Part shown: in pieces, positions 10,596 to 22,335 of the stretch
Layout of the letters: every line of letters begins with the position of its first letter
Numbering within the stretch: position 1 is the first letter of the stretch
Assembly (NCBI GenBank): GCA_003550325.1
Contig: QKWP01000616.1
Coordinates: 104,566 to 168,565, forward strand
Direction: 5' to 3'
DNA length: 64,000 nt
Origin: Gigaspora rosea
Taxonomy: Eukaryota; Glomeromycota; Glomeromycetes; Diversisporales; Gigasporaceae
Notes under the pieces: model-generated
What the model was told of the DNA's origin: nothing
Databases searched by the model: none
What the model saw: only the letters and a program-made list of their open reading frames with translations
Position numbers and translations under genes: made by a program

Positions 10596-12293
10596 AGTTT
10601 TTATTCATAGAATAAATGGCATCTTAGAATTATGAATAAATACTTATTAATTTAAATAATATTAAAGCAATGTATTAAGTAAGACAATGCGCGCAAAAAC
10701 CAGAATGAAACGTATAATTTTAGGTCGAATAATGGAATATTTAAGAAAACATAGCATTATTAAAATCAATTAACAATGAAGTTGTTACTAACTTTAAAAG
10801 TTCAAAAGATAAATTAAGCCTGAATGACAATTCAGTAATTAAATTCTAATGCATAAACGAAATAAGAATGAGAATGTGATTGCGTTATTCTGATAAAAAT
10901 GACAAATAACTATATTATGCTACTTTGTATTATTAATATGTCTAGCTTTGTTCTAAACACACTTGCCAAGAAATTTTGCTGTGACAATTCAATGGATAAA
11001 TATTGATTAATTTTTATATGCACATCTAATAACTTGATTTATATAATTGCGTACTATAAACGCATATCAGAATTTATTCGGATGTTTGTTACTCATGATA
11101 AGAGTAGAATTTATAATAGTTGCAGCAAAAGCTAAAATGATAATAAATATAAAATTCGATACTTTGAAGATTATTCGAATAAGGAGTAAATACTGAATCG
11201 AGTTACATTAACAATTTATATAATTCCCAAATTGGAATAATTTAATATGCTATGATACATAAGAACAAGCTCCTATATTATAAAGATTACTAATAGGATC
11301 TCCAAACATTCCTATTTCATTGTCCAATTCAAATTTTGAAATTTCTCATTCTGTGCGTTTAAGGAGTTTGCATCTCCACTTATATTCGTTAATTTAAAAG
11401 CCAAAATTTTTGAGGATTAATCTTTATGTATTTAGAGGAAGGAAAGTTTGGTGTGTGTTTGCCATTAATAAAGCTAATGCATGTAAAGTGCAATATTTGA
11501 TATAATCATGACGGATCGTTATCATATATGCAAATTTTGCAATATTAGCAGTGAATTATTATGAAATTCCTGAGGTATATGGTATATACTTGTTTTATGC
11601 TCACCAATTCATTTTAAATATTGATTTTTTCACTTTTTTTGAACGGTCTACTTATTTTTAAAAATTTGGATACTAGCAAAAATAAGTAAAGAAAAATGCA
11701 ACTTAGTAATTGTAGTCTATTCTTTTGTCATCTTTAATGAAATCGATAAAGAATTTTGATTTGATGGTTTGATCAGACAGATTCTTTATTGTGTCCATTA
11801 AGAGGACGCTTGAAAGTGCTCTTATTTTTTTTTAAAGAGAAATTTAATTTAGTCGAGTAGATTAAAATTTTATATAAAACAGTCGGAGAATAGATTATGA
11901 ATAATCAAGAACTCGAGATATATCCACAAACGATCGGTTAAATTTATTCGACTACAACCGATTATAAATATCGGTTTAGTCGAATTAAAAGTCTGGTTAC
12001 ATGATTATAAGCAAACAAAAAAACAGCTATTTAAAAAAAAGACTGGTATTTTCTTAACTGTTTTAAATTTGGTTAAAATATCGATTTTAAAGTATCTTAT
12101 ATTTCCCATTTTTTCGATTTTTAAAGATAATTTTCATTCTTAATGAAAATTTTTACTTAATAAATAGACTTATGCACACCTGTTACAAATTCTTTGCCTT
12201 ACGTCTTGTATTACCATAATGCATAATTTTAAATAAAATCAGAATCAGTACAATTACGTCGAACGTTCTTAACTATTTAAAAGTTGATTAAAA
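10596..12293. other. Intergenic flank shared between BTB loci
   Basis: No gene is seen. The region is paralogous to about 29260-30919 and, with deletions, to 57324-59144. Shared landmarks are AAGTAAGACAATGCGCGCAA (about 10677), TAATCATGACGGATC (about 11502), TATTATGAAATTCCTGAGGT (about 11557) and GTAAAGAAAAATGCAACTTA (about 11686). The upstream module is at about 12190-12228. The first part is the 3' end region of the gene at 9046, and the rest is the 5' flank of chimera 2. Confidence 0.5.
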
Positions 12294-13844
12294 TGGCACT
12301 AAATTCTTTGAAAAACTTTCAAATAATTATCTTGAACTCCTTGATGATAAAGAGGATTTCAATATAGTTATTAATATCGGGAATCTCCAAACACAAAAAT
12401 ATTCGGAGCACATTCAGCAATTTTAAGATACAGATCTTTATATTTTCGCAATGAATTAAAGATGAAAATAATATTAAAACAATTAATTTGAAGAGTATTT
12501 CCTTCCAACATTTTGAAATTATTGTTAAGTAAGTTATTTTATACTACTATATTGCGATTCATAATTCACAATTTATATTATGCTACAAAAAGAAATTTAA
12601 AATATACATAAATTTTATACAAAGATACATCTATGGAGAAATAGTCGTACTTGGAAAACATGATGTGTCATTTATTTTTGAGCTTATGCTTATTGCTAAT
12701 GAATTTGTTTTGGATGAATTGGCAGAATACCTTCAATCTCACTTAATTGAAAAGGAAGCTTATTGGCTTCGTTTACATTTTAATCGTATTTATCAAAAAA
12801 GTTTCCAGAATAATAAACTTCAAGATTTACAAAACTGGTGTAATGATATTATGGTAAAATATCCCAATAAAATTTTTGATTCTGAAGATTTCATCACGCT
12901 CAAAGAAAGTGCATTAGTATCACTTATTAGCGAGATGATTTACAAATGGAAGAAGTAAAAATTTGGAATTATGTTATAAAATGGGGAATTACACAAAATT
13001 CACGCATACCATCCGATCCTGAAGACTGGTCTAATGAAAATTTTATTGTTTTAAAGAATACTTTACAAAATTGTTTACCTCATATCCGTTATTTTCAAAT
13101 GTCTAGTAATGATATTATTAATAATGTGCAGCCTTACCATCGAATCTTTGAAAAAAAACCTTTGGAAAGATATAATGAAAAAGTATATGACAAATGAACC
13201 AATATCTTTTCTGTTCTTCTGCCTCGAATTATTTTAAAATCGACATTACCAGCTAGAATTGATGAATCATTTTCAAAAATTATTAATGAAACACATGCAG
13301 CAGAAATTGCTTCACGGATTGAGCCTCCTGAACCTATCTCGAAGGCTGGCTGTTTAAACACATACGCAAATATATTTTTGGTGGTAAACTTTTAGAATAT
13401 TTTGAATTAGAGAAGCACCTATTCCAGAAGACAAACTTAGTTACTATTATAAGAAAAACGTAAAATACGTGCCTATAAAAGCTCTCACACCAAATCATCG
13501 ACCAAAAAATGCGAGAAAATGAAGAATCAAAACCAAATCAATTTGAAGAAAATAACAATATATTTTTCTGTAACGTTGCTCATGCTACTCAAATGAGCAA
13601 AGGTCTTTTGTTCTATTACAAAAATAAACATTTAAAAGAAAAGCAAATATTATCAACTTAAAAGGAGTTGTTTGTACGGATATCGGTCAAAACAAAATTC
13701 AAAGTAATTGAGTTGGAAGCACCCAACGAAGAATTTAAGAGACGTTGGGTACATACCATTGAACTTAGGGCTAAAAAAGCTGAAGATTTAAATGACATCG
13801 ACACATGTGATGGATACAAGAAAATTTATAATCAACTCGGTAAG
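12294..13844 (+). pseudogene. BTB-BACK-PH chimera 2, 5' part (broken)
   Basis: The ATG is followed almost at once by a one-base loss (CTAAATTCTTTG), and further small deletions scatter the frame. An exon-1 relic and its GTAAGT donor (about 12528) are visible. Exon-2 frames at 12665-12958 and 12946-13197 cover the BACK region, split by a one-base loss in the codons for ISRDDLQ. At about 13320 the sequence leaves the TLDc domain after AEIAS and joins EPPEPIS, starting the PH-like segment that ends with EFKRRWVHTIELRAKKAEDL (about 13728-13785). The PH exon ends at the donor site CTCGGTAAG (13836-13844), where a 1.2 kb element is inserted. Confidence 0.75.
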
Positions 13845-15085
13845 AGCATAGCGGGCTTTATTATGATTGGTTGATTTTGAAGATCATCTTATCATATTAA
13901 AGTCTTATTAAAGTAACGATTTGCTGTCACAAGAATGGATCGGGTGCCACGAATACGAATCGGGTGAAGGTAAGACAAAAAAAATTTGAAAGTTCAAGCT
14001 TTACTTTATATATCGTCAAAGTAATTCGGTAAACCGCGAGGTAATTCGGAAGTTAGATGAGAGGTATGTCTAGACGTTTCTATTTAACCAATATAACTTA
14101 CAGTATATTAAACTTAGTGAAATGACAGTAAGTTTAAAAGGTTTACATCGCTAATCTATTTTATTTATAACTTATTTATTATTCTAAAGACAGACACGTT
14201 CGGCCAGTAAAATAGCTTAGTGACATGAAGCAATGAAAATTTAAGCTTGCGAACTTGTAAGAGATTAAAACTTAGTTTTATATCTAAGAATATTAAAGCG
14301 TAGTGTTACGTCTAAGAATTTAAAGCATAGTTACGTCAAAGAATATTAAAGCGTGGTATTAGGATTAAGGTTAAATTCGTTTGATATTAATTAATTGTTA
14401 TTATATACAATTAAAATTTGGTATAATTTTGTATTGTCTCTTATAATAAATGTTTCATTTTTTTTCGTACTTATTATTATTTTGATTTTAATTTGTGTAA
14501 TAATATATTTTTTTAAATATGATCTTGGATTATATGATTCTAATTGTATCAGGATTATGATCTTAGACTCTGAGTTGTTAAATTTCATAGTAATGTATTT
14601 ATTAATACAAATTAATTCTATACAGTATTGAATATTTAGTCATTACGGTACCGTATATGTCCGAAAATAAGCTACTACATACCTAAAATAAGCTACCCCT
14701 GATGTTTTTTAAAAATCTTAAAAAATTCATTAGCAGTTGCTACATATAAAACTTTTTTCTACTAAGTAAACTTCAAAAAAGTCGATTAAGTAAAGTTATT
14801 TAGCGCATCAAAATACACCTACAGTAAAAATTTATTGTCATTTTAATAACTTTTATTATATGTTTTTCAATTTTTTCAAAAAATGCTATATTTCGAAAAT
14901 AAGCTACTTTACGATTTTTTGTGTAATTTTTTGGCCAAAAAAGGTAGCTTAATTTCGAACACATACAGTAATTACTTTCATATAAAATATTGCCTTGCGA
15001 ATAATTTGATTAACCAATGATATTTTTGCAAGAACATGGGATGAATTACAAAAATCAGCCAATTATGATGAAAGCCCGCTATGCT
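13845..15085. mobile_element. MULE-like element in a splice donor, 9-bp TSD
   Basis: Terminal inverted repeats AGCATAGCGGGCTTTATTAT and, reversed, AGCATAGCGGGCTTTCATCA extend about 40 bp. The flanks CTCGGTAAG (13836-13844) and CACAGTAAG (15086-15094) agree at 7 of 9 bases. Chimera 3 keeps the empty site at 32450-32458. A 9-bp duplication is typical of Mutator-like elements. There is no transposase. Related termini bound the 17.8 kb insertion at 33263-51051. Confidence 0.7.
14649..14970. mobile_element. TA-flanked MITE nested in MULE-like element
   Basis: Inverted ends TACCGTATATGTCCGAAAAT and, reversed, TACTGTATGTGTTCGAAATT, each continuing to TAAGCTAC. The ends begin with TA, as for Tc1/mariner-type elements. 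Inside are TTGCTACATATAAAAC, AAGTAAACTTC and ATCAAAATACACCTA, which also occur in the hairpin at 39011-39350. Two overlapping frames at about 14391-14631 lie just outside and have no support. Confidence 0.55.
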
Positions 15086-15094
15086 CACAGTAAG

Positions 15095-15734
15095 TCCTTT
15101 TATATTTTTTATACAACAATGTATGTTATGTATGCTGTATGTATTATGTTCTACATGTAAAAGTGTTTGCTTATATTCTTATATTATAAATTAATGGCCT
15201 TAAATTAACGTTATGTATATATTAATTTACATATTCAGTCAATCATAATTTAGATTTTCAGTCATAGAAGATAAATGCTTTGAAATTCCAATACCTGTTG
15301 CATTAGGAGACACAAATAAAGTGCAAAAAAAAGAACTTTAAGAGGTTATTAAATATAAGCAAACTCATCTTATTGTAGTTATTAAAGTTAAGGGCACTTA
15401 AGAAATTTTTGGTGGATATAATTCTATTAGTTGTGTTAAACAATATAATGATCGCTATAGGTGTTGTAAAGAGAGGTTTATATTTTCATAGAAAGATGGC
15501 AACATTCAAAATTCTATTTTAAACTGTATGAAATAACCAGAGGAAACAATTTTCTGTAGTTTTTATTACAGTCCATATTTTGGTGATTTTGCTATATTTA
15601 TTACTTTGATGAAAATGACAACTGTGGATTAATGAAAGTTATTGTGCATGTAAGATACCTATTAGAAATGCAGTTACATATCGAGCATTTGTATTTGTTA
15701 TTGGTTCATTTTTTCATGGAGGAATATAAATATT
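15095..15734 (+). pseudogene. Chimera 2, intron and TLDc 3' part
   Basis: Continues the gene after the insertion: intron remainder, acceptor region TCAGTCATAG, then an exon reading EDKCFEIPIPVALGD and VQKKEL. This is followed by TLDc pieces (YKQTHLIVVIKVKGT, KQYNDRYRCCKERF, FYYSPYFGDFAIF). The exon between intron and TLDc is not part of the ordinary BTB-TLDc genes, so it belongs to the inserted PH-gene segment. Stops and frame changes are present. The 3' end is interrupted by the MITE at 15735. Confidence 0.65.
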
Positions 15735-16002
15735 GGAAAAAACTATTTATACACACCATGTATGTACTCAGGTACTAATTAATTGATTTGCAAATCCGCG
15801 TAATATATAATTTATAGACCAAAGTTAAACCCGATTTAAGGTTAGATTAGAGTCAGCTTTGGGATTGAAAGGGGTTATAGTTTATAATAAAATTTTGTAA
15901 GGAATTTTTTTTGTTAGAGCACGAAGAGTGGTTTCATAAGCAAAATTTTAAGTTATCATATGTTCCCATGTTTATACACTAGTGTACAAATAGTAATTGC
16001 CA
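15735..16002. mobile_element. hAT-like MITE with 8-bp TSD TAAATATT
   Basis: Flanked by perfect TAAATATT (15727-15734 and 16003-16010). Chimera 3 has the empty site at 33099-33106. The ends GGAAAAAACTATTTATACAC and, reversed, TGGCAATTACTATTTGTACAC are inverted repeats. The core contains GTAAGGAATTTTTTTTGTTAG and GTTTCATAAGCAAAATTTT, shared with several other small elements. It is non-coding. Confidence 0.8.
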
Positions 16003-16010
16003 TAAATATT

Positions 16011-16160
16011 TCAAATTAATAAAAACCTTAAAGTTCATATAAATAGCATTATTAAGATTATAAATAAATACTTAACTAAAAAATATTAAATAATCCTATA
16101 ACTGAACAAGATTCCCTCTCTAGTGAAAAAAAAGAAAAAAGAAAGAGCCAGCGCTATGGT
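16011..16160. other. 3' flank of chimera 2
   Basis: TCAAATTAATAAAAACCTTA followed by TTAACTAAAAAATATTAAAT matches the 3' flanks of chimera 1 (about 6910-7015) and chimera 3 (about 33106-33200), then breaks near 16105. This marks the edge of the paralogous block. Confidence 0.5.
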
Positions 16161-16174
16161 TTAAAGGATCAGAA

Positions 16175-16922
16175 TAGGGTGGGGGCATAACCAAATTTTG
16201 CTATGCCCAATATGGGCATAAAACAGAGTTTGAGGCATGCCTAGGCATGCCCATGGGCATATTCAAAAATATTTATTTTTTTAAAAAAACTAAATTATTT
16301 AATTTATAGTATTATAATATGTAGTACTAGGGCATTTTTAACCAATTAAAAACTAAGATTAGATAACATGCAGATTAGTTTGTATAACAAAAATAAAAAT
16401 TAGTTATATCTTAAATTTTATTTAAAAAACTATTTTTTTGGGCTTTAATAAACAAATTTTTTTGTTATATTTTACTATAAATATTATTTAATTCTAATCT
16501 TTTATTATTACTCTTATCCTACTATTAAAAGATTTTAATTTTTGGTTTGATAAAAGTTGGTTTTATTTACTTGTTATACCAAATTTATTTATTATATATA
16601 GAATAATACTTAGTGCTAAAATAATATTTTCTTATTTTATATTATAAATAATTTTTTTAACAATAATTATAAAAAACTAAAACAAATAAAAAATTAACTT
16701 TATTTTAAAAAAACTAAAAATAAAAATAACTTTATTTATAAAATAATCAATATATTGAAATCATATTTAATATAATAAAAATTAATAATAAAGATTAGAT
16801 TATTTCTTATATATTTATATATATTTAAAAATTTATTTATATATATCTGATTATGCCCATATAGGCATATAAAAAAATTCATGCCCATAGGGGCATGCCT
16901 GTGCCCTTATGCCCCCACCCTA
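16175..16922. mobile_element. hAT-like MITE with GGGTGGGGGCATA ends
   Basis: Ends TAGGGTGGGGGCATAA and TTATGCCCCCACCCTA are perfect inverted repeats, flanked by a perfect 8-bp duplication GATCAGAA (16167-16174 and 16923-16930). Sub-terminal regions carry several ATGCCC/GGGCAT motifs in both orientations. The interior of about 550 bp is extremely AT-rich and non-coding. Confidence 0.85.
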
Positions 16923-17850
16923 GATCAGAAGTGGATTATCTGTAATGACGAACAGTATGGTGCCTCTGTTGTGTCTGGTTGGGTGATTATACCAAGTTCC
17001 AGTCAATATTTGGATTTGGTTGGCAAGGCTTTGTACCGAAAACATTATAACAAAATTGATTATAAATGAAAAGATCAAAAACTAACTGTGTGTTCACATT
17101 CAAAACATGAGATATATACTTCTACAGCAAGAACTGGTACAGAAATGAAGGCTTTTCGTAAGGTTTTAGAGCATTTACTCAATTTCTTCGAGCTGCAACA
17201 AAGGACAATGATATGTCATCATTGCTTGTATAAAACCGATATTTCAGAATATGTTAATTCGCCAGACTATTTGCTGCCACCAAAAAGAATTTCAAAAAAA
17301 GATATCAGAAAATTTCAACATAGGTCTTATGAATTAAGAGACAATCTTATTTACCTCAATCTAAATTTCAGAAACTGGAATCCACGTATCAGGAAGTATG
17401 TGTAGAGCTTGATAAAACAAAATTAGACAAGTGAATGACTTTTATTTATTATTTCTGTTTTATTTTTTTTTATATTATTTCTGTTTATTATTATTTCTGT
17501 TTTATAAAAAATTTTTTTTTCTTCTTTTTAGAGTTGGTTCCTCTCAGTAAGAAAATCAAGCTAATGGCAGGTGTGTTATATACAAGACAGCATGCGTATA
17601 ACGAGAAATCTTCCTTGATCATGACAAATTCAAGAAAATGTTTGAAGAAAATAAACCATTATTGAAAGGTTTTTTCGATCAATTAGTAGCTAGAACTAAC
17701 CTGAAAGCAAAGAGCAACATGACTAACGAAAACAATAAGAAATGACTAGTTTCTTTTTGTTATTTTTTTAGCTGGTCTTAATAATAAATTTATTAATGGA
17801 GTTAAAGCAGAAGTTTGATATTTATTAGATCTTAGCAACCATTAAGCCAA
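16923..17850 (+). pseudogene. Multi-exon repeat-gene relic, function unknown
   Basis: Joined frames run from KWIICNDEQYGASVVSGW (about 16928) through CSHSKHEIYTSTARTGTE (about 17091) to STYQEVCVELDKTK (about 17384). A pyrimidine-rich intron seems to end at TTTTTAG near 17530. Coding resumes as PLSKKIKLMAGVLYTRQ (about 17543) and ENKPLLKGFFDQLVARTNLK (about 17648). A second small intron may end near 17771, before GLNNKFINGVKAEV. Stops and frame changes show decay. The hAT-like element at 16175 interrupts its 5' part. I do not recognise a domain; the pattern suits a dispersed fungal repeat gene, possibly transposon-derived. Confidence 0.45.
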
Positions 17851-18345
17851 ATACGATAAACTTTTTTTTATTAGAATTCTATAAATTAATAGAATTCAAA
17901 TAGAAAAAATCAATCAAATTTGTCTTTATGATTGCTAAGATATTTTCATTCAAAGTTTAGAAAAAATTTTGGTGCAGCATTTGTTTTGATATATGGTTTA
18001 AATTTTTTAAAACTTTGAGCAAAGATAACCCAGTAACTATCCAGTCAAATTTAATAAATTTTTTTTTAAATTCTATAGATTTATAGAATTCAAACAAAAA
18101 AAAGTTCATTGAATTTGATCTAGTAGTTACTAAAATATCTTCACTCAAAGTTTAAAGACATTTTGCATAGTTTGTTTTGATAAACGGGTTGATTTTTTTC
18201 AAGCTTTGAGCAAAGATATCTTAGCAACTACTGGGCCAAATTCAATGAACTTTTTTGTTTGAATTCTACAAACCTATAAAATTTTAAAAAAAGTTTGTTA
18301 GATTTGGCCTAGTATTTACTAAAATATCTTAGCTCAAAGTTTAAA
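17826..18345. repeat. Three consecutive palindromic units
   Basis: Three inverted-repeat units of about 120-140 bp lie near 17826-17945, 18008-18140 and 18203-18340. Each has arms of the form AAAGATATCTTAGCAACTAC, TGGGCCAAATTCAATGAA and its complement, around a centre AATTCTATAAATTAATAGAATT-like. The spacers read CAAAGTTTA. A related series is at 37145-37530. Confidence 0.65.
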
Positions 18346-18369
18346 ATTCTGCATAGAGTATAAATAGCA

Positions 18370-18900
18370 AATTTGGGGTATAAAAAGTAATCCCCTATAT
18401 ATATATAAAATAAGTTGGTTTACAAATTTATAAAAAATAAATAAAGAATAATCAATAAAATCAATATATTTTATTTTTGATAAATTTAAAATTTATAACA
18501 AATTAAAAATAATTAATTATAGTTAATACTGTTTAAATATGTATTAAAAATTTTTTTAAATTTAATTTTTTGCAATAATTATTGAAATATGTATAGCAAA
18601 AAATTCAGATATACCAATTTCATTTCTATAACCAACTGAAAATTGATCATTATTTGTAATATATGCAGTGTGAATTTGTGGATCCATAAATGATTTACCA
18701 CAAACTTGCATAATATATGTGATACAAAGCTAAAAATTATCAATTTAAAATATTTTTAATAAAAATAATAACTATTTAATATTAATAATTATTAATTAAC
18801 TTACTCAAAATCATTAGAACAATTATATCTATTTTGAATCATTACAAAAGCCTCCTATAATATTTAATATTACAGTTAAATCTTGTAAAACTGATCCTGT
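18370..18900 (-). pseudogene. Truncated relic related to 41945-45710
   Basis: The minus strand is close to the gene relic at 41945-42300: it contains QIHTAYIINNDQFSVGYRN-like coding followed by CKKLN. It also has a short piece matching the 42540-42760 exon (IIGGFCNDSK). Most of the intervening gene is deleted. Function is unknown. Confidence 0.45.
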
Positions 18901-19289
18901 CAAAACTGATAACCTGTAATAACTTATACAATATTGAGCCACCATGTCCATTCTTTAAATCAAAACTGATAACCTGTCAAATCTGATAACTGATACAAAA
19001 AAAATTAAGTACTATAAACTGCCATATAACAACTCCACATATCAGACCCCTATAAATTAGATCTAGTCTATAGTAAGGAGTTAATTTTTAGTAAATCTAA
19101 AAGACCTGGATATACAAATAGGAATAAAATTAAAAGACCTGAGTATAATACTGTGTTTAGCATTGCAATTTTTGTAAATCAACTCACCAATCTAATATGA
19201 TCATCAAAATTAGCCAATTATAATAAAACACACTATGCTATATCAACGAAGTCAAATTCATATTAATAGGGGATTCACCAAATATAAAA
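18901..19289. other. AT-rich stretch with short direct repeats
   Basis: AAAACTGATAACCTGT occurs at about 18903 and again at about 18962, and AAAAGACCTG occurs at about 19098 and 19132. No gene or element ends were recognised. Confidence 0.3.
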
Positions 19290-19435
19290 TATTCCAAGTG
19301 CATACTAATATTTTAAGATATAGAACTTTGTATTTCCATAATGAATTATAACAAAGATAAAAATAACATTAAAATGATTAATTTAAAGTATGTTTCTATT
19401 CAACATTTTGAATTAATAATTAAGTAAGTGTATAT
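19290..19435 (+). pseudogene. Divergent BTB exon-1 relic
   Basis: The end of a BTB exon is readable: IKYSK, DKNNIKMINLKYVSIQHFEL, ending LIIK at a GTAAGT donor near 19425. It is more diverged from the 9046 gene than any other copy in the window and has frame breaks. Its second part lies beyond a pogo-like insertion at 20700. Confidence 0.6.
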
Positions 19436-19549
19436 TTAAGCTAAACCTTTATTTTAAAGTAATATTCTTATAAATTACTAAGATGATGTTTACTCAGTTT
19501 ATGTATCATGTATATGTGAGAACTAATTTTTGAATTATTAAACTTACTA

Positions 19550-20694
19550 CAGTCATCCCTCTCTATAATTACCAAGTCTGTCACATCCTATTTTGGTGAT
19601 TGTATAGAGGTGTGACTATAAATAAAATATCTTATTGTAGTTATGTACCAAAGGCCAATAAGTAATAAATTTGCGCATATTTGAAATACTATTAAAAATT
19701 TAATCTAATGGCCCAATTTGGATAAAACAATAACAGAGTATTTAATTCAATAAGATGATTCTAAAGAGTCCAAAATCATCCAAATTTAATTACAAAATTC
19801 TAAAATAAGGCCATACAAAATAAATTTCTTGGTTTATATAACATAAAATAAAATTTTTGACCCAGCCACCCGGATTTTTTTTTAAAAAAATTTTTTTTAT
19901 ATATCCAATTAATAAATTGTTGCATATTCTATGTCTAATGGAATTGTTATGTAAAACATTTCATTTGCGACCCGGTCCCACCTCCAGAAATGAATAAAAA
20001 CTGAAAAATTTATCTCCGACACATTAAACTGGATTTTTCCAAATTTATTACATGCAAATCGATATACAATTCTGTATTTGGTTAAGGTTGATTTGGTACT
20101 ATTATTGTACCCACCAGGGGTCTAGACCCGTTGACCTCATTTCTATTGTATAATTAAAAAAAATTTATAGTTTTCAATTTTTTGGACCCGGCTGGGTTAT
20201 ATAAACAAAGAAATTTATTTTGTATGGCCTAATTAAGGATTTTTCCTATGCTGTTTAAATTTAATTAATTCCTAAACTTGTAAAATGATACAAATCCTTT
20301 ACGATCTCAGAAACGTGTAATTCGATTTTAACGATTTTGGGCTCATTAGAATCGTCTCATTGAGACGAACATTTTGGTAGTTGTTTTATCCAAATCGGGT
20401 TATTGGATCAAAAATTATTTACTGCCAAACCTTTAAGAAGCTTTAATAGATAATTTTAAATATATGTGAATATAAATATTGGACAATCAGATTTTATAAT
20501 TCATATTTAGTTAAAAATTGGTGACTTTAATGAGGGTTTTTTATCAATAAAATTGTTAAAGAATCAATTTTTATGGTGATAGTAATTATAAGCGATTTGT
20601 GATATAATGAGGTTTTTTACTATGTTTTAAGCAAAATTGGGTGCTTAAATAGAGGTGTGACTATATGGAGTGTGACTATAGGGAGGTCTGACTG
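19550..20694. mobile_element. pogo-like non-autonomous element, TA TSD
   Basis: Ends CAGTCATCCCTCTCTATAAT and, reversed, CAGTCAGACCTCCCTATAGT are flanked by TA (19548-19549 and 20695-20696). The CAGTCRNACCTCYCTATA end is characteristic of pogo/Tigger-type Tc1-mariner elements. It splits the divergent BTB relic, lying in its intron region. It contains a nested inverted-repeat element and the palindromic phrase (about 19690-19800 and 20320-20415). No transposase was found. Confidence 0.75.
19809..20229. mobile_element. Nested inverted-repeat element
   Basis: GGCCATACAAAATAAATTTC and its complement at the other end are followed inward by TTGGTTTATATAA and by CCCAGCCACCCGG versus CCCGGCTGGG. Arms are about 60 bp. 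No target duplication was resolved. It sits inside the pogo-like element, and its arms also carry the pair CCCGGYYGGG. Confidence 0.55.
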
Positions 20695-20699
20695 TAATT

Positions 20700-21060
20700 T
20701 AATATGATAAAAATATTAACGGAAAAGTGGTTTTGCTAGAAAAAGATCAAGATGCATTATTTATTTTTGAACTTATCCTTGTTGCTTCTGAATTTCATCT
20801 TGATTAATTAGAAAATTTTACCACACTTCCAGAAAATGCACTAATTTCACTTATTAAGTGAGATAGATGAAGAGAAAATTTGGAATCATGTTATCAGATA
20901 GGGAATTGTTCAAAGTACAGATTTATCAGCTGATACTAAAATTTGGTCACATGAAGACTTAATTTTAAAGACTACTTTACGGAATTGTTTACCTCTTATC
21001 TGCTATTCCTAAATGCTGAATGAAGACATTTTTAACAAAGTAAAATGGTAAATTTTGCTT
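20700..21060 (+). pseudogene. Divergent BTB-BACK exon-2 relic
   Basis: Readable pieces are VVLLEKDQDALFIFELILVA, ENALISLIK, a KIWNHVI-GI piece in a shifted frame, and LKTTLRNCLPLICY. They match the BTB end and BACK region of the family in order. Stops and deletions are present, and the segment corresponding to the IEKEAHW region is missing. It ends before any TLDc sequence. Confidence 0.6.
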
Positions 21061-21249
21061 TTATTATAACAAAAAACATAATAAAATACAGATTACTTAC
21101 TCTAACATAATCTACAAAGTGGGTTCATCTTATATTTTATCCTGTTCTATTATAATTACTACAAAATTTATTATATATCACTTTAATTTTTGCATTAGGC
21201 CCTGAAATTCACTAATATTATATAAAAATATCTTAAAAAAATCTTTGAA

Positions 21250-21700
21250 ATGAGATCAATGAAACTTCAAATATTAATACAAACGACTCAAATTCAAGAA
21301 GAATTACCAAAAAATGACGCAAGTCCACCAAAGAACACCTAAACAAGAAATACCAGGAAAAAACAAGTACAAGAAACACTGAAAAAATTAATTGCAAAAA
21401 GAAAAAATGCCTTACTAGAGAACAATGATAATCAGAAAAACCACCAGTAAGTCTACCAGAAGAACATCTAAAACAAATATAAAAGTGCCTAAAACAAGAG
21501 TAAACAAAAAAACAAAAAAAAACTTACCAAGAGAGCAATAAAAACTATTTCAAAATCTCTAGAAAGCCAAAAAGAACTATAAAGAATGTTTCTAAGTATC
21601 AAAGATCCATCTAAAAAATAAAGTAAAATAAAAAAAATAAAAATAAAAAAATAAATAAAGACATACTTTATTTATTTATAATTTACAAATCATAGAACAT
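21250..21700. repeat. A-rich repeat matching interior of 52433-54094
   Basis: CGCAAGTCCACC, GAAACACTGAA, ACCACCAGTAAG, ACTTACCAAGAGAGCAA and AAAGCCAAAAAGAACT follow in the same order as at about 53650-53950. Terminal repeats of that element are not seen here, so this is a fragment or an independent copy of the captured sequence. Confidence 0.55.
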
Positions 21701-21724
21701 TCAAAATAAGGTACTTCCTTACTC

Positions 21725-22335
21725 TTTCTACCTTCTTATGTCCTCCCTCTTGTATAGGCTTCAGAAACTTTAACTTTATTTCTTAATCTCACCTGGATTA
21801 TAGTCCTATTTGGTCTGGGTATACCAATACCAGATTTCATATAGACAGGTGATATGCAATTATAATGCTGCTTTGCGTTTGGTGGTCTCTTCAATATTAG
21901 ATGTAGAGAAAATTTCATCCCATGAGTCAGGAAGTCTATCATTATTTGAAATTGCCAGACATTTATATGCTTCCCTCCAAATTATTTTGCTAACCTTACA
22001 TTCCAGAGTAAAGTATAGTGGAGTTTGTAACTCTCTGGGACATGCTGGACAATTACCATTTTCTTTTTGATTGATATATAGTAATTGGTATCCCAAGAGA
22101 AGACCTGGAAATTTAGCCTTTAGACAACATCCTTATTTCTATTAAAAGACCATTTTTCTTTCATCCAATCCACATGGCTAGACTGGCTTGAAGAGAGTTT
22201 GACTTTGGCTCATAAGAATTCTGTGACTTTTTTTACTGAATAGCTACTACGCTGGTTTCCAATACTAAATTCTTCTTGGTCCCATGATTTCTCAATCTCT
22301 ACAAGCTTTTCCTTTAAACTGATTCCATGACAATA
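21725..22335 (-). pseudogene. Retroelement relic with RT zinc-binding-like motif
   Basis: The minus strand carries NGNCPACPRELQTPLYFTLE continuing to CKVSKIIWREAYKCL (about 21950-22070). It resembles the zf-RVT motif found after reverse transcriptase in many LINE-type elements (CxxC, aromatic, EC, W), with the usual His changed. A following frame reads IPRPNRTIIQVRLRNKVKV. Upstream coding fragments (SWDQEEFSIGNQRSSYSVKK, DWMKEKWSFNRNKDVV) extend to about 22300. Stops and frameshifts are frequent and no RT catalytic core is present. Assignment to a LINE is tentative. Confidence 0.45.

Noticed and set aside
14391..14631. Overlapping frames on both strands near 14.5 kb
   Set aside because: AT-rich interior of the MULE-like element; hydrophobic low-complexity translation on one strand and its complement on the other.
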